Source: Mesorhizobium sp. B2-1-1 (GTDB taxonomy: Bacteria; Pseudomonadota; Alphaproteobacteria; Rhizobiales; Rhizobiaceae). Taken from it: a DNA stretch of 64,000 bases. Shown piece after piece: positions 18,410-28,623 of this stretch (positions are counted from its first letter, which is position 1; the number at the start of each line of letters is the position of its first letter). The stretch spans positions 682,001-746,000 of the forward strand of contig NZ_CP083954.1 in the NCBI RefSeq assembly GCF_006442975.2, given 5' to 3'. The notes below the pieces were generated by a model. The model had not been told where the DNA came from. It was given only the letters and a program-made list of their open reading frames with translations, and ran no database searches. The translations under genes were made by a program, and so were the position numbers.

Positions 18410-19216
18410 ATGGAAAGCCAGACAATCGTCGAAGCCCTGCTGCTCGGTCTGCTGGAGGGATTGACCGAGTTCATTCCGGTGTCCTCGACCGGGCATATCC
18501 TGCTCGCCGGCCATTTCCTCGGCTTCCACTCGACCGGCAAGGCCTTCGAGATCCTGATCCAGCTCGGCGCCATCCTGGCCATTCTGAGCGTCTATTTCCG
18601 GCGGTTGTGGCAGATGCTGCTCGACCTGCCGCATGACCGGCTGACGCGGCATTTCGTCATCGGCATCCTCATCGCCTTCCTGCCGGCGGCCATCATCGGC
18701 GCGCTGGCGCATGATTTCATCAAGACCATCCTGTTCGAATCGCCGCGGCTGATCTGCATCATGCTGATCATCGGCGGCGTGGTGCTGCTCGCCGTCGACC
18801 GCATGAAGCTCAAGCCGATGTACCGCGACGTCGAACGCTTCCCGACGCGGCTCTATTTGCAGATCGGGCTGTTCCAGTGCCTGTCGCTGATCCCCGGCAC
18901 CTCGCGCTCGGGATCGACCATCGTCGGCGCGCTGCTGCTTGGCGTCGACAAGCGGGCGGCGGCGGAATTTTCCTTCTTCCTCGCCATCCCCACCATGGTC
19001 GGCGCCTTCGCCTTCGACCTGTTCAAGAACCGCAACGTGCTGACGTCGGCCGACCTGCCGATCATCGCCGTCGGCTTCGTCGCCGCCTTCGTCACCGCGC
19101 TGCTGGTGGTGCGCCTGCTGCTCGATTACGTCTCGCGCAAGGGCTATGCGCTGTTCGGCTGGTGGCGGCTGGTGGTCGGCATCGTCGGGCTCGCCGCGCT
19201 GATGATCTGGGGGTGA
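18410..19216 (+). CDS. uppP: Undecaprenyl-diphosphatase (BacA/UppP)
   Basis: The protein has 268 residues, all-helical, with about eight membrane segments. It removes a phosphate from undecaprenyl pyrophosphate to recycle the lipid carrier of peptidoglycan synthesis and confers bacitracin resistance. The two family motifs are present: [16 protein letters not shown] (about 12-27) and [10 protein letters not shown] (about 161-170), holding the catalytic glutamates, serines and arginine. GAGG lies six bases before the ATG. It is monocistronic; the long palindromic region upstream separates it from the divergent GST operon. Confidence 0.96.
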   Translation: MESQTIVEALLLGLLEGLTEFIPVSSTGHILLAGHFLGFHSTGKAFEILIQLGAILAILSVYFRRLWQMLLDLPHDRLTRHFVIGILIAFLPAAIIGALAHDFIKTILFESPRLICIMLIIGGVVLLAVDRMKLKPMYRDVERFPTRLYLQIGLFQCLSLIPGTSRSGSTIVGALLLGVDKRAAAEFSFFLAIPTMVGAFAFDLFKNRNVLTSADLPIIAVGFVAAFVTALLVVRLLLDYVSRKGYALFGWWRLVVGIVGLAALMIWG

Positions 19217-19219
19217 CCT

Positions 19220-19276
19220 CGTCATCCACGGGCGAAGCAAGGAGCGCAGCGACGCCGCGCAGACCCGTGGATGACG
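19220..19276. repeat. CGTCATCCACGGG...CCCGTGGATGACG intergenic palindrome
   Basis: Perfect 13-bp arms (19220-19232 and 19264-19276) flank a core with GCAAGGAGCGCAGCGACGC. It lies four bases after the uppP stop and may act as an mRNA 3' hairpin. The core wording resembles a repeat class I associate with Mesorhizobium, from memory. Confidence 0.75.
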
Positions 19277-19460
19277 AAGGTGAAGGCCTTCGCGCGCCCC
19301 CGTCATGCGAACCTCCTGCGGAGCAGCGCACAAGTCCTGCGGATTCCAGAACACTCCGCTGCGTAAGCTCGCCCTATCATCCCTCAGGCAATGGCGTCCG
19401 GCGAGCCGCATTCGCCCCCGCGCACGCGGTCGGCCGGGCGCCCAATGAGAGGGAACGACG

Positions 19461-21101
19461 ATGAAATTCATGCTGACCGACAGGAAACTGCACCCGCGGG
19501 CCAAACCCGTCGCCGAGGATTTCAGGAGCGGCGCCATCAACCGGCGCGAATATCTGGCGCTCATGGCCGGGCTCGGCGTCAGCGCCGCCGGCGCTTTTGC
19601 CCTGGGCGGGCTGGCGCCCACGCCCGCCCGCGCGGCGGAGCCCAAGAAGGGCGGCGTGCTGCGCGTCGCCATGAACGTCAAGGGTTTCAAGGACCCGCGC
19701 ACCTTCGACGGCGTCGAAATGTCCAACGTCGCGCGCCACTGCAACGAATATCTCGTGCGCTGGAACACCGATTTCTCGTTCGAGCCCTGGCTGCTCGAAA
19801 AATGGGAGATGAGCGACGACGCCAAGACGCTCACCTTGCATGTGCGCAAGGGCATCACCTGGTCGAACGGCGACGCCTTCAACGCCGAGGATGTCGTCCA
19901 CAACCTCACCCGCTGGTGCGAAGCCGGTGTTGCCGGCAATTCGGTCGCCGCGCGCATGGGCGCGCTGGTCAATGCCGACACCAAGAAGGTGGTCGATGGC
20001 GGCATCGAGAAGGTCGACGACCACACCATCAAGCTCAACCTGCCCAAGCCCGACATTTCGCTGATCGCCGGCATGGCCGACTATCCCGCTTTGATCATGC
20101 ACCGCTCCTATGATGGCGACGGCGATCCGCTGAAGGCACTTTCGATCACCACCGGCCCTTGCGAGCTGGTGAAGTGGGATGCCGAGACGGGAGCCGAGGT
20201 GAAGCGCAAGGACAAGCCGTGGTGGAAGGGCGAATTCCACCTGGATGGGATTCAGTGGATCGATTACGGCTCCGACCCCAACGCCATGCTGTCGGCGTTC
20301 GAATCCGGCGAGATCGACACCGACCACGAGACCGCCTCCGATGCCGTCTCGCAGACCGAGCAGATGGGCCTGAAGAATTCCGAGATCGCCACCGGCTCCA
20401 CCATCGTCGCCCGCTTCAACGTCGCCAACGCGCCCTATGACGACGTCAAGGTGCGCCGCGCCGCCCAGCTCGCCGTCGACAATTCGGCCGTGCTGGCGCT
20501 CGGCCTTGGCGGCCGCGGCAAGCCCGCCGACAACCACCATGTCGGCCCCATGCATCCCGAATATGCCGATATCGGCCCGGCCAAGCGCGACGTCGAGGCG
20601 GCCAAGAAGCTGCTGGCCGAGTCCGGCAAGGCGGACCATGAATTCGACCTCATCTCGGTCGACGTCGAATGGCAAAAAAGCACCGGCGACGCCATAGCGG
20701 CGCAGATGCGCGAGGCCGGCCTCAAGATCAAGCGCACCGTGCTGCCCGCCGCCACCTTCTGGAACGACTGGAGCAAATATCCCTTCTCCTGCACCGAGTG
20801 GCTCGGCCGCCCGCTCGGCGTCCAGGTGCTGGCGCTGGCCTACAAATCCGGCGCCGCCTGGAACGAAAGCGCCTATGCCTCGAAGGAGTTCGACGAACTG
20901 CTCGACAAGGCGCTCGCCACCCCCGACGCCGCCCAGCGCAAGGAGATCATGGCCGGCATCGAAAAGAATTTGCGCGATTCAGGCATCATCATCCAACCCT
21001 ACTGGCGCTCGGTCTACCGGACCTATCGCAAGGGCATCGAAGGCTGCGAGCAGCACCAGGCGCTGGAGCAGCACTTCGAGAAGGTTTGGCTGGAGGGGTG
21101 A
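19461..21101 (+). CDS. Peptide-type ABC transporter substrate-binding protein (SBP_bac_5), Tat-exported
   Basis: The protein has 546 residues. The N-terminus has a twin-arginine motif (INRREYLAL) followed by a hydrophobic stretch ending near ARA-AEP, so it should be exported folded to the periplasm. Family-5 solute-binding features follow: [16 protein letters not shown] near the start, [25 protein letters not shown] wording, and [10 protein letters not shown]. It presumably binds di/oligopeptides or a similar solute. No permease or ATPase gene is nearby; the IS element lies 231 bases downstream, so an operon could have been disrupted or lost. Confidence 0.9.
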   Translation: MKFMLTDRKLHPRAKPVAEDFRSGAINRREYLALMAGLGVSAAGAFALGGLAPTPARAAEPKKGGVLRVAMNVKGFKDPRTFDGVEMSNVARHCNEYLVRWNTDFSFEPWLLEKWEMSDDAKTLTLHVRKGITWSNGDAFNAEDVVHNLTRWCEAGVAGNSVAARMGALVNADTKKVVDGGIEKVDDHTIKLNLPKPDISLIAGMADYPALIMHRSYDGDGDPLKALSITTGPCELVKWDAETGAEVKRKDKPWWKGEFHLDGIQWIDYGSDPNAMLSAFESGEIDTDHETASDAVSQTEQMGLKNSEIATGSTIVARFNVANAPYDDVKVRRAAQLAVDNSAVLALGLGGRGKPADNHHVGPMHPEYADIGPAKRDVEAAKKLLAESGKADHEFDLISVDVEWQKSTGDAIAAQMREAGLKIKRTVLPAATFWNDWSKYPFSCTEWLGRPLGVQVLALAYKSGAAWNESAYASKEFDELLDKALATPDAAQRKEIMAGIEKNLRDSGIIIQPYWRSVYRTYRKGIEGCEQHQALEQHFEKVWLEG

Positions 21102-21332
21102 GGCGAGCGCCGACCTGATCTCCTCGCCCCCACGAAAGTGGGGGTCCGAAGGACGGGCGAGACCCGTGGCTCGCCCCAGGGCGGTGGCCTCGCGCAGCGA
21201 GGCCGGATGAGGGGTGCTCCAGCTTGGCGCTCCGTCAACAGCGAACCAAACCAGAAAACCCCAACGCCTCACTCCGCTGGAACACCCCTCAACTGTCTCG
21301 GCGCTGCGCGCCGATCCACCTTCTCCCACAAG
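21102..21332. other. Intergenic region with short hairpin, left flank of IS
   Basis: It holds a GAAA-loop hairpin CCCCCAC (21127-21133) / GTGGGGG (21138-21144) soon after the binding-protein stop, then repeat-like sequence. It ends in CTTCTCCC-ACAAG, the left half of a palindrome whose right half lies beyond the IS element. Confidence 0.6.
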
Positions 21333-22490
21333 GGACCTGTTGCGTAATTCGCTGATTGTGATTCTCTGAGACGGAGGCTCTGAGGGAATCGCGATGGCAG
21401 TGAAGCAGACTGGTCAGCTGAGCTTGGCGGAGGCTTTTCTGGGCACCAAGCTTGCGGGTGGTTCTTCGCCGCTTGATCGTTTGTCGGGTCTTGTGAAGTG
21501 GTATCGCTTCGAGAAGCTACTCAATCCCCTGCGCGATGGCGGACCGGGACGGGCGGCCTGGCCGCCGCTGGTGTTGTTCAAGGCGCTTTTGCTGCAATCG
21601 CTCTATGGGCTTTCGGACCGTGAGTTGGAAGAGGCGCTTGGCGACCGGCTGTCGTTCCGGCGCTTTATCGGGCTCGGGCTGGAGGAGAGCATTCCCGATC
21701 ACACGGTGCTTTCGCGCTTTCGCAATCTGCTTGTCGGCGAAGGGCTGCTCGACAAGTTGTTTAGCGAACTGGACCGGCAGCTGGAGAAGGCTGGCGTTAT
21801 CCTGAAACGTGGCACGATGTTGGATGCCACGCTGATCAATGCGGTCTCGGCGCCGCCGAAGTCCGAGCGGCCGTCGAAGGATGCGGACGCCCGCATCACC
21901 GCACGGCAGGGCAAGGGCGGCTTCACTTTTGGCTACAAGGCTCATGTCGGGGTGGATGAGGGCTCTGGCCTGATCCGCACGGTGATCACCACACCGGCCA
22001 ACGTCAACGACACGGTGGTGGCCGATGATTTGATCTGCGGCGACGAGACGACGGTGTGGGCGGATGCCGCCTATGACACTCATGCCCGCCGCGCCCGCCT
22101 CAAGGCCGAGGGCAAGAAGGCTCGCATTGCACGGCGCCCCAACAAGCATCATCCGCAGTTGCCGCCGCGGCTCAACCATTACAATCGCCTGATCGCAAGA
22201 CGCCGAGCGGCGGTCGAGACCACTTTTGCCACGCTCAAGAACCGCATGAAGCTGACCAGGATCCGTTATGTCGGACTGGCCAAGGCGACCGCCCAGGTGA
22301 CGATGGCGGCGATCGCCTTCAACATGCGCCGATGGGCGGCCATCACGGGATAGGTGCGCCCGCAATCCGGCCTCACCAGCCGAACCGCCGCCTTCAACCC
22401 TGAACCAGCCGCCAAATCCCGAGAAACCGGCGGAAGGTCGCGAGACGTCAATCGCCGCCAATTCCCACTCACAAACTGCGCAACAGGCCC
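21333..22490 (+). mobile_element. IS5-family insertion sequence, 1158 bp, apparently intact
   Basis: Terminal inverted repeats are GGACCTGTTGCGTAATT at the left (21333 on) and GGGCCTGTTGCGCAGTT read inward from the right end (22490). A direct repeat ACAAG flanks both ends (21328-21332 and 22491-22495) and is the likely target duplication. One intact transposase gene fills most of the element. Removing the IS rejoins CTTCTCCC-ACAAG-GGGAGAAGG, a palindromic intergenic repeat of a type also seen at 58843-58878. Confidence 0.88.
21394..22353 (+). CDS. IS5-family transposase (DDE)
   Basis: The protein has 319 residues. The N-terminal DUF772-like domain contains FKALLLQSLYGLSDRELEEAL. The DDE triad is visible as the aspartate in GTMLDATLINA, the aspartate in VWADAAYD, and the glutamate in AAVETTFATLKNRM. 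The frame is full-length without stops. It belongs to the IS5 family of cut-and-paste transposases. Composition is high-GC like the host, unlike the adjacent SIR2 gene. Confidence 0.95.
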   Translation: MAVKQTGQLSLAEAFLGTKLAGGSSPLDRLSGLVKWYRFEKLLNPLRDGGPGRAAWPPLVLFKALLLQSLYGLSDRELEEALGDRLSFRRFIGLGLEESIPDHTVLSRFRNLLVGEGLLDKLFSELDRQLEKAGVILKRGTMLDATLINAVSAPPKSERPSKDADARITARQGKGGFTFGYKAHVGVDEGSGLIRTVITTPANVNDTVVADDLICGDETTVWADAAYDTHARRARLKAEGKKARIARRPNKHHPQLPPRLNHYNRLIARRRAAVETTFATLKNRMKLTRIRYVGLAKATAQVTMAAIAFNMRRWAAITG

Positions 22491-22734
22491 ACAAGGGGAG
22501 AAGGCAAGCCGCCGCAACGCCGGCGCTTTTCTGCAACGCTAGCGATTGCCGAAAGCAGCGACAACAGCGTCCTTCGCCCCGTTTACGGGGAGAAGATGGC
22601 CAGATGAGGGGCGGCGCCAACGCCTGAAATTGAAGCGCACATTCGCAAATGTCCAAAGATGGAACGCCTGTGATATTTCCGCGTGGCTAATCAGCCCGAA
22701 ACAGCTAAAGTTATCAGGCACGCTGCCTAGCTCA
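22354..22734. other. IS right end and repeat-rich gap before the SIR2 gene
   Basis: No gene is seen. It contains the IS right end (to 22490), the right target repeat, and the second half of the split palindrome. Around 22570-22615 lies another repeat of the type CGCCCCGTTTACGGGGAG followed by AGATGGCCAGATGAGGGG. Sequence becomes AT-richer from about 22640 onward. Confidence 0.7.
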
Positions 22735-25143
22735 TTACCCCAAGGCCTTCAGCAGCTCACCAAGGTTAGCAAGGCACTGCTCCACGTGATGATGCTTTTT
22801 GGTGTTTCTTGGTATCAACCTAGCCCGAGATATAACTTCTTCAGCGCTCTTCCTTATGACATTTTTCTGGTTGGCGTCATAGTTCATGCCGCGAGCGATG
22901 TAGAATGCTAAGTATCCGGACGCAACTCTAAATGGGTAGTAGGCGTCTTCCTCTTTGACCGCCTGCTTGACTAACAATGAGTGCGCGTCCAAGAAAACTT
23001 TGAAATCATCCCGATAAGAAACATCCTTCGTTCTACTTTCGAGCAGAAAACGGGCATAATGATTATCGATCTGAAAGGTATCGAAGTTTGCCTTCCTATT
23101 TGCGTGGCTGTATGCTGTTCTGAAATGAATTTCACATGCCGGGTAATTGCCATCTTCCAGCCTAGATATCGCAAACTGCAGCCAGAACAGTGGGTTCCTC
23201 GCCATGGACGGCAACTCTTTCAGACGATCGTATATTACTTTATATTTGTCACCCATCTTCCGACGAGCAAATATTCTATCTATAAAGCTAAATCGGATTA
23301 GCTCCTTCTGGAGCTCAAAAAACAACTTATTCTGACCAACCCGCTCACATCTCTTTACAACGTCCACTATAAGGTCGACCACATAGTCAACATCGACTAC
23401 ATGTTGCAATACATACTCGCCGAATACAGCCGACTTCAACTGAATATTGCCGTGTCGCCTTTCTATTATTTCCATCGAGAATTGATTATTTATAAGCTCT
23501 CTTTTCGTAAAAACATCGATGCCAGATAGTTGGCCGACGAGCATTATATCAGGGTGGAACCCAGCAATATCCAAAAACAGCGTTATACAAATTATGCGGA
23601 GCGCTTCACTGCTCGGCTGTTCATTAAAAGCCTTGATAATCTTCTCTCGAATAGATGGAGATTTGAAAAGAGAAACAAGTAAATTCCTGATTTCAGCCTT
23701 ACACTCACTGTGAACGTAGTACTCCTTGTCCTTCTGGCTTCTATTCGAAAAGTCTGCCCACAGTCCATTGTCGTCGATAACTTTAACGAAAGACTGCACG
23801 TCATTGCTACTAAGCTTGTTTACATCATACTCTGTATAATTATCGCCTAAGATCTCAGTTACTCTGTACGACCTTAACTCATATATCGATGAGCGTGTCA
23901 TGGCGACAACTGACGCGCCTGGAATCTCGGATAGAATGATTTTGACAGTTTCGGAGAAACGGAAAACATCGTCAACGAAGAATATCGGATCGACAAAGCG
24001 GGACGATACAATTGCTAGGTCTTGGCCAAGCGTCTCATCCGAGGCGTTAACATGAAGAACCGTTCGACCCGTTTGGAGAAGGCGCATTTTGACCGATTCT
24101 GACAGCACGGACTTGCCGTTACCCAGATCTGAGTGAATCAAAATGCGTGAGGGACCGTTCGAAAGTCGATCCAGTATGGCGGACTCGACCTCTCGACGAA
24201 CTACGTAGGGAGTACCGTGAATCCCTTGGCCTAATAGAGCTGGGTAATCTGTACCACCATACAACAGTAATTTCAGAACGTCGTCACTGGTAGGTCGGCG
24301 AGAGTCAGTTGGTAAAGATTCCAGCTCGAATGAAATTAACTCCTGAGCTGTCCGCTCAGCACGTTTCACTTGCAGGACAATTTCGGCGAATTGTTCAACA
24401 CCGATGTTTAACACCGTTCCGTATTGCTCCAGCTCTCTCCTTAAAACAGGATCGATGTCATCGACTTCGATGAAGAATAACCGCGATTTCAACACGGGGT
24501 CCGAATATAATATTCTGGCAATGTCAATATCATAAACGCTGTAGCCTATTATTACCGCGCAGCCCGCGATTGACAAATCCGTTTTAAATCTCCAGTACCA
24601 CGGCGATTCAACGAATGTATTCGTTAAATAGCTAGCTTTAGTTAACTTTATGCGAGATGCGAAGTCGGGGAAGTCGACCCCATCCAAGATCCCGTTGATA
24701 TGAACCACTGACGTATTGCCAGGCTTTTCCGGCACGCTTTGAGATGCCGTGCAGTCTATGGGGTTCGAAGCTACGCTCCGCCTTGACCGCGAAATTTCGA
24801 TCACACTGTCATAGTTTGTAGTGTATATCCTTTTCCAAGAGAATGCTGCCACATCTCCGATGTATTGCGGTATGTCTTGGGGTAGTAATTTGGCCTTTAA
24901 CAGCTCGAATAGCGTATGCTCGCCCAACTTGTGTATGTACTCTCGCGATATCGTATCGAGCTCATATTTTATAGGGATATTTAGCTGTTCGTGAAGCAGC
25001 CGTATCAGAGCTCGTCCAGTTGGCAGCCGGTCGCCGTTTTTGTCCAACGCATTTGCCGAAAATCCCGAGCCAACAAACAGAAGAGGAAAGGACGATGATA
25101 AGCCCTCGATGAGTGCAGCCAGACCATCTTTGTCATCGCTCAT
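22735..25143 (-). CDS. SIR2-like domain fused to a P-loop NTPase and helical C-terminus (putative anti-phage protein)
   Basis: The protein has 802 residues, ATG at 25143. Residues about 1-260 match a SIR2-like NAD-binding fold: FVGSGFSANA (23-32), IYTTNYD (106-112), VVHINGI (147-152, possible catalytic H148) and IIGYSVYDIDI (198-208). A P-loop module follows, with Walker A HSDLGNGKSV (337-346, K344), Walker B FFVDD (388-392) and MTRSS (415-419). About 560-802 is helical and TPR-like. Such SIR2-NTPase-sensor layouts (for example Avs5/DSR-type) are known phage sensors that deplete NAD. The gene is clearly AT-richer than its surroundings, stands alone, and is flanked by an IS, so it looks acquired. 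The role is inferred. Confidence 0.8.
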   Translation of the reverse strand: MSDDKDGLAALIEGLSSSFPLLFVGSGFSANALDKNGDRLPTGRALIRLLHEQLNIPIKYELDTISREYIHKLGEHTLFELLKAKLLPQDIPQYIGDVAAFSWKRIYTTNYDSVIEISRSRRSVASNPIDCTASQSVPEKPGNTSVVHINGILDGVDFPDFASRIKLTKASYLTNTFVESPWYWRFKTDLSIAGCAVIIGYSVYDIDIARILYSDPVLKSRLFFIEVDDIDPVLRRELEQYGTVLNIGVEQFAEIVLQVKRAERTAQELISFELESLPTDSRRPTSDDVLKLLLYGGTDYPALLGQGIHGTPYVVRREVESAILDRLSNGPSRILIHSDLGNGKSVLSESVKMRLLQTGRTVLHVNASDETLGQDLAIVSSRFVDPIFFVDDVFRFSETVKIILSEIPGASVVAMTRSSIYELRSYRVTEILGDNYTEYDVNKLSSNDVQSFVKVIDDNGLWADFSNRSQKDKEYYVHSECKAEIRNLLVSLFKSPSIREKIIKAFNEQPSSEALRIICITLFLDIAGFHPDIMLVGQLSGIDVFTKRELINNQFSMEIIERRHGNIQLKSAVFGEYVLQHVVDVDYVVDLIVDVVKRCERVGQNKLFFELQKELIRFSFIDRIFARRKMGDKYKVIYDRLKELPSMARNPLFWLQFAISRLEDGNYPACEIHFRTAYSHANRKANFDTFQIDNHYARFLLESRTKDVSYRDDFKVFLDAHSLLVKQAVKEEDAYYPFRVASGYLAFYIARGMNYDANQKNVIRKSAEEVISRARLIPRNTKKHHHVEQCLANLGELLKALG

Positions 25144-25529
25144 CGATTACTCCAGTTTGAATGCGACTGTCTTCTTGGTTGTCTATCTTTACCAGTGGAG
25201 AGCGGATTGAATTTTCGCATCTTTGAGGGAACGACTATGCATGTTACGTAGACTCTTCTCAATCCCCAACGTCAACGCTGAATAAACCCGTCATTTGGAT
25301 ATCTATTTTGTCGAACCGGGGGCATGCCGCTTGCCAGCATGCCAGCGCCAACTGCTCACAACACCGCCCGTGGGTTCCGGCAAGATACAGCACCGTCGCC
25401 ATCACTAGGCGTTGTGATCAATCTCCACCGCTCAGTTCCCCCCGCTGCGCTGGGGCTCCCCCGCTTTCGAAGCCTGCCATCGATCCACCGGATCGATGGC
25501 TTGGCGCGCTCTGCGCGCCAACCGCCCGC
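25144..25529. other. Intergenic gap between SIR2 gene and lepA; hairpin at 25476-25500
   Basis: No gene is seen. The first 150 bases are AT-rich and should hold the SIR2 promoter. The rest returns to host composition. An 11-bp perfect hairpin, GCCATCGATCC (25476-25486) and GGATCGATGGC (25490-25500), lies 30 bases beyond the lepA stop and may end its transcript, though no T run follows. Confidence 0.65.
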
Positions 25530-27335
25530 TCAATCCCCCATCTTCAAGGCCTGGATAAACGCCTCCTGCGGGATATCCACCTTCCCAAACTGGCGCATCC
25601 GCTTCTTGCCCTCTTTCTGCTTGTCGAGCAGCTTGCGCTTGCGGCTCACGTCGCCGCCGTAGCACTTCGCGGTGACGTCCTTGCGCAGGGCGGAGATGGT
25701 TTCGCGGGCGATGACCTTGCCGCCTATCGCGGCCTGGATCGGGATCTTGAACAGATGGTGCGGGATCAGCTCCTTGAGCTTCTCGCACATCTGGCGGCCG
25801 CGCTTTTCCGCCGCCGTGCGGTGGACCAGCATGGAGAGCGCGTCGACCGGCTCCTCGTTGACCAGGATCGACATCTTCACCAGATCGCCCTCGCGGTAGT
25901 CGGTGAGGTGATAGTCGAACGAGGCGTAGCCCTTGGAGATCGACTTCAGCCGGTCGTAGAAGTCGAAGACCACTTCGTTGAGCGGCAGGTCGTAGGTCAG
26001 CATGGCGCGCTTGCCGACATAGGAGAGGTCGGCCTGGATGCCGCGCCTATCCTGGCAGAGTTTCAATATGCCGCCGAGATAGTCGTCGGGGGTCAGGATG
26101 GTGGCGCGGATCCACGGCTCCTCGATGGCCGAGATCTTCACCACGTCGGGCATGTCGGCCGGGTTGTGCAATTCCTTCACCGAGCCGTCATTGAGCAGCA
26201 GCCGGTAGACGACGCTCGGTGCGGTGGCGATCAGATCGAGGTTGAACTCGCGCTCCAGCCGCTCCTGGATGATTTCGAGATGCAAAAGGCCGAGGAAGCC
26301 GCAGCGATAGCCGAAGCCGAGCGCGGCACTGGTTTCCATTTCATAGGAGAAGGAGGCGTCGTTGAGGCGCAATTTGCCGACGGCGGCGCGCAGATCCTCG
26401 AAATCCGCGGCGTCGACCGGGAACAGGCCGCAGAACACCACAGGCTGCGCCGGCTTGAAGCCGGGCAAAGCATGCGCGGTCTGGCGCTTGTCCTCGGTGA
26501 TGGTGTCGCCGACGCGGGTGTCGGCCACTTCCTTGATCGAGCCGGTGAAGAAACCGAACTCGCCGGGGCCGAGTTCCTCGACATTGATGCGGGCGGGCGT
26601 GAACACGCCGGTGCGCTCGACCAGATATTTGGCGCCGGTGCCCATCATGCGGATGGTCTGGCCCTTCTTCAACACGCCGTCGATGACGCGCACCAAAACG
26701 ATGACGCCGAGATAGGCGTCGTACCAGCTGTCGACCAGCATCGCCTTCAAGGGAGCGGTCGCGTCGCCCTCGCGCGGCGGCGGCAATTGGTGGACGATGG
26801 CCTCCAGCACATCGGGAATGCCAAGGCCGGTCTTGGCCGAGATCAGCACGGCGTTGGAAGCGTCGATGCCGATCACCTCCTCGACCTGCTCGCGGATGCG
26901 CTCGGGCTCGGCGGCCGGCAGGTCGACCTTGTTCAGCACCACGACGATCTCGTGGTTGTTGTCGATGGCCTGGTAGACATTGGCGAGCGTCTGCGCCTCG
27001 ACGCCCTGAGAGGCGTCGACCACCAGCAGCGAGCCTTCGCAGGCGGCCAGCGAGCGCGACACTTCATAGGCGAAGTCGACATGGCCGGGCGTGTCGATGA
27101 GGTTGAGGATATAGTCCTCGCCATTGTTGGCGCGGTATTTCAGCCGCACCGTCTGCGCCTTGATGGTGATGCCGCGCTCGCGCTCGATGTCCATCGAGTC
27201 CAGCACCTGCTCCTTCATGTCGCGCAGCTCCAGCCCGCCGGTGAGTTGGATCAGGCGGTCGGCAAGGGTGGATTTGCCATGGTCGATATGGGCGACGATG
27301 GAGAAATTCCTGATGTGGTCAAGGGGCGTGCTCAT
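25530..27335 (-). CDS. lepA: Elongation factor 4 (ribosome back-translocase)
   Basis: The protein has 601 residues from ATG 27335, the usual LepA length; an upstream in-frame ATG at 27404 would add a low-complexity tail and is rejected. The G1 motif is [15 protein letters not shown]3 is DTPGHVDF, and G4 is LNKVDLP. The unique LepA C-terminal domain ends with [21 protein letters not shown] sequence (visible as [19 protein letters not shown]). It is a membrane-associated GTPase that acts on stalled ribosomes. It is transcribed away from the TadG-like gene. Confidence 0.97.
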   Translation of the reverse strand: MSTPLDHIRNFSIVAHIDHGKSTLADRLIQLTGGLELRDMKEQVLDSMDIERERGITIKAQTVRLKYRANNGEDYILNLIDTPGHVDFAYEVSRSLAACEGSLLVVDASQGVEAQTLANVYQAIDNNHEIVVVLNKVDLPAAEPERIREQVEEVIGIDASNAVLISAKTGLGIPDVLEAIVHQLPPPREGDATAPLKAMLVDSWYDAYLGVIVLVRVIDGVLKKGQTIRMMGTGAKYLVERTGVFTPARINVEELGPGEFGFFTGSIKEVADTRVGDTITEDKRQTAHALPGFKPAQPVVFCGLFPVDAADFEDLRAAVGKLRLNDASFSYEMETSAALGFGYRCGFLGLLHLEIIQERLEREFNLDLIATAPSVVYRLLLNDGSVKELHNPADMPDVVKISAIEEPWIRATILTPDDYLGGILKLCQDRRGIQADLSYVGKRAMLTYDLPLNEVVFDFYDRLKSISKGYASFDYHLTDYREGDLVKMSILVNEEPVDALSMLVHRTAAEKRGRQMCEKLKELIPHHLFKIPIQAAIGGKVIARETISALRKDVTAKCYGGDVSRKRKLLDKQKEGKKRMRQFGKVDIPQEAFIQALKMGD

Positions 27336-27543
27336 GCCGCGCGCTTTAGCAGGGGCGGCTTGCTGCGGCAAGGCTTGCGGCGCAAGGGGGGCCCTGGCCA
27401 TCACAAAGCGGTGAGCCGCGCGGAAAAGCCCGAAACAGCGGGCGGGTGCGGCCGGATGCTTAAACTTTGAACGATCCTCTTAGACCCGGGTTTGCCGGCG
27501 CATGTTAGTTCCCCCGCAGGTAAACCGTTTTTGGGGTAAGGAA

Positions 27544-28623
27544 ATGCCGGGGCTTGCAGGAAAGTTCGCCCGCTCTCGCGGCGGCTCGATGATGCCGCTG
27601 TTCTTCATCAGCCTGGTGCCGCTGGTCACCGTGGTCGGCCTCTCGGTCGATTATACGTCGGCGGTCCAGACCCGCTCCAACATGCAGCAGGCGCTCGACG
27701 CGGCGACGCTGGCCATAACCACGCTGCCGAAGACGACGGCGCTGGCGGCCCGCCAGCAGATGCTCCGGGACATCTTCGCGGCCAATGGCGGGCAAGGCAC
27801 CGCCACGCTGGTGAGCTTCACCATCGCGGCCAACGGCACCGCCACGGCGCAGGCCTCGGCGAGCTTCGCCATGCCGACCGACTTCATGCAGATCGCCAGG
27901 ATCGACACCGTGCCGGTCGGCGTCACCTCGGCGGTCAACAAGGCGCCTGCCCTGGTGCAGACCACCTTCAAGATCGAGAAGGCGTCGGGCTGGTGGGACA
28001 AGACGATGTATCTCTACGGCACGCGATTCGGCTCGACCACGAAGCAGAAGCTGATGCAGATCAGCTATGTCTACAACAAGGGCGGCGACCCCAAGGGCTA
28101 TGGCACCACCACCGTCTCCACCGTGAGCGGCACCACGCTTACCCAGGTGCAGCAGCAGGTGTGCAACACCACGACGGTCGCCAATTTCGACAACACGCCC
28201 TCTGGCGCCATCACCAGCACCGACGGCAACGGCGTCATGCGGCAGACCGTCTGCACCACCACGCCGGCCAACAGCACCGGCGCGGTCATCGACGTCAGCC
28301 AGATGGACCAGCTCTATCTGGAGATGAACGTGCCTTCCGCCGCGACGGCCAAACCGGCCCAGCCGACCACGCTGAGGTCGAACGATCCGAACACCTCGAA
28401 CCGGCTCTATATCGGCACCAGCCCGACCGACATGCCCGAAATCGCCACGGGCCAGACCGTCGATATCTTCACCGCCGTGCCGTGCGGCCAGACAGGCTAC
28501 CAAGCCTGGGAAGACGGCGGCTCGGCCGTGCCGGCGCCTGTCGTCAACGCCGACTTCTTCTACACTGTGATGGGCAAATGCGACTTCAACCAGCGCCCCT
28601 CGCAAACGGTGCTGACGCAGTAG
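27544..28623 (+). CDS. TadE/TadG-family pilus-assembly-like protein
   Basis: ATG 27544 (GGGG seven bases upstream) gives 359 residues; an ATG at 27502 is possible. A charged N-terminus (KFARSRGGSMMP) leads into one hydrophobic helix (LFFISLVPLVTVVGLSVDY), then TRSNMQQALDAATLA. This is the signature of the putative Flp-pilus TadE/G-like N-terminal domain. The rest is Thr/Ser-rich and extracytoplasmic, with a few cysteines. No tad, cpa or flp genes are present around it, so it is an isolated member and may serve cell-surface functions other than a pilus. Confidence 0.8.
   Translation: MPGLAGKFARSRGGSMMPLFFISLVPLVTVVGLSVDYTSAVQTRSNMQQALDAATLAITTLPKTTALAARQQMLRDIFAANGGQGTATLVSFTIAANGTATAQASASFAMPTDFMQIARIDTVPVGVTSAVNKAPALVQTTFKIEKASGWWDKTMYLYGTRFGSTTKQKLMQISYVYNKGGDPKGYGTTTVSTVSGTTLTQVQQQVCNTTTVANFDNTPSGAITSTDGNGVMRQTVCTTTPANSTGAVIDVSQMDQLYLEMNVPSAATAKPAQPTTLRSNDPNTSNRLYIGTSPTDMPEIATGQTVDIFTAVPCGQTGYQAWEDGGSAVPAPVVNADFFYTVMGKCDFNQRPSQTVLTQ

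Noticed and set aside
22735-25143. Multi-gene defence island around the SIR2 gene
   Set aside because: Flanks are an IS, repeats and lepA; no second defence-type gene can be read, so only a single-gene system is claimed.
25308-27470. 720-codon open frame antisense to lepA
   Set aside because: Its composition (His/Asp/Gly/Arg-rich, no motifs) is that of a GC-driven shadow; the lepA frame carries all EF4 motifs.
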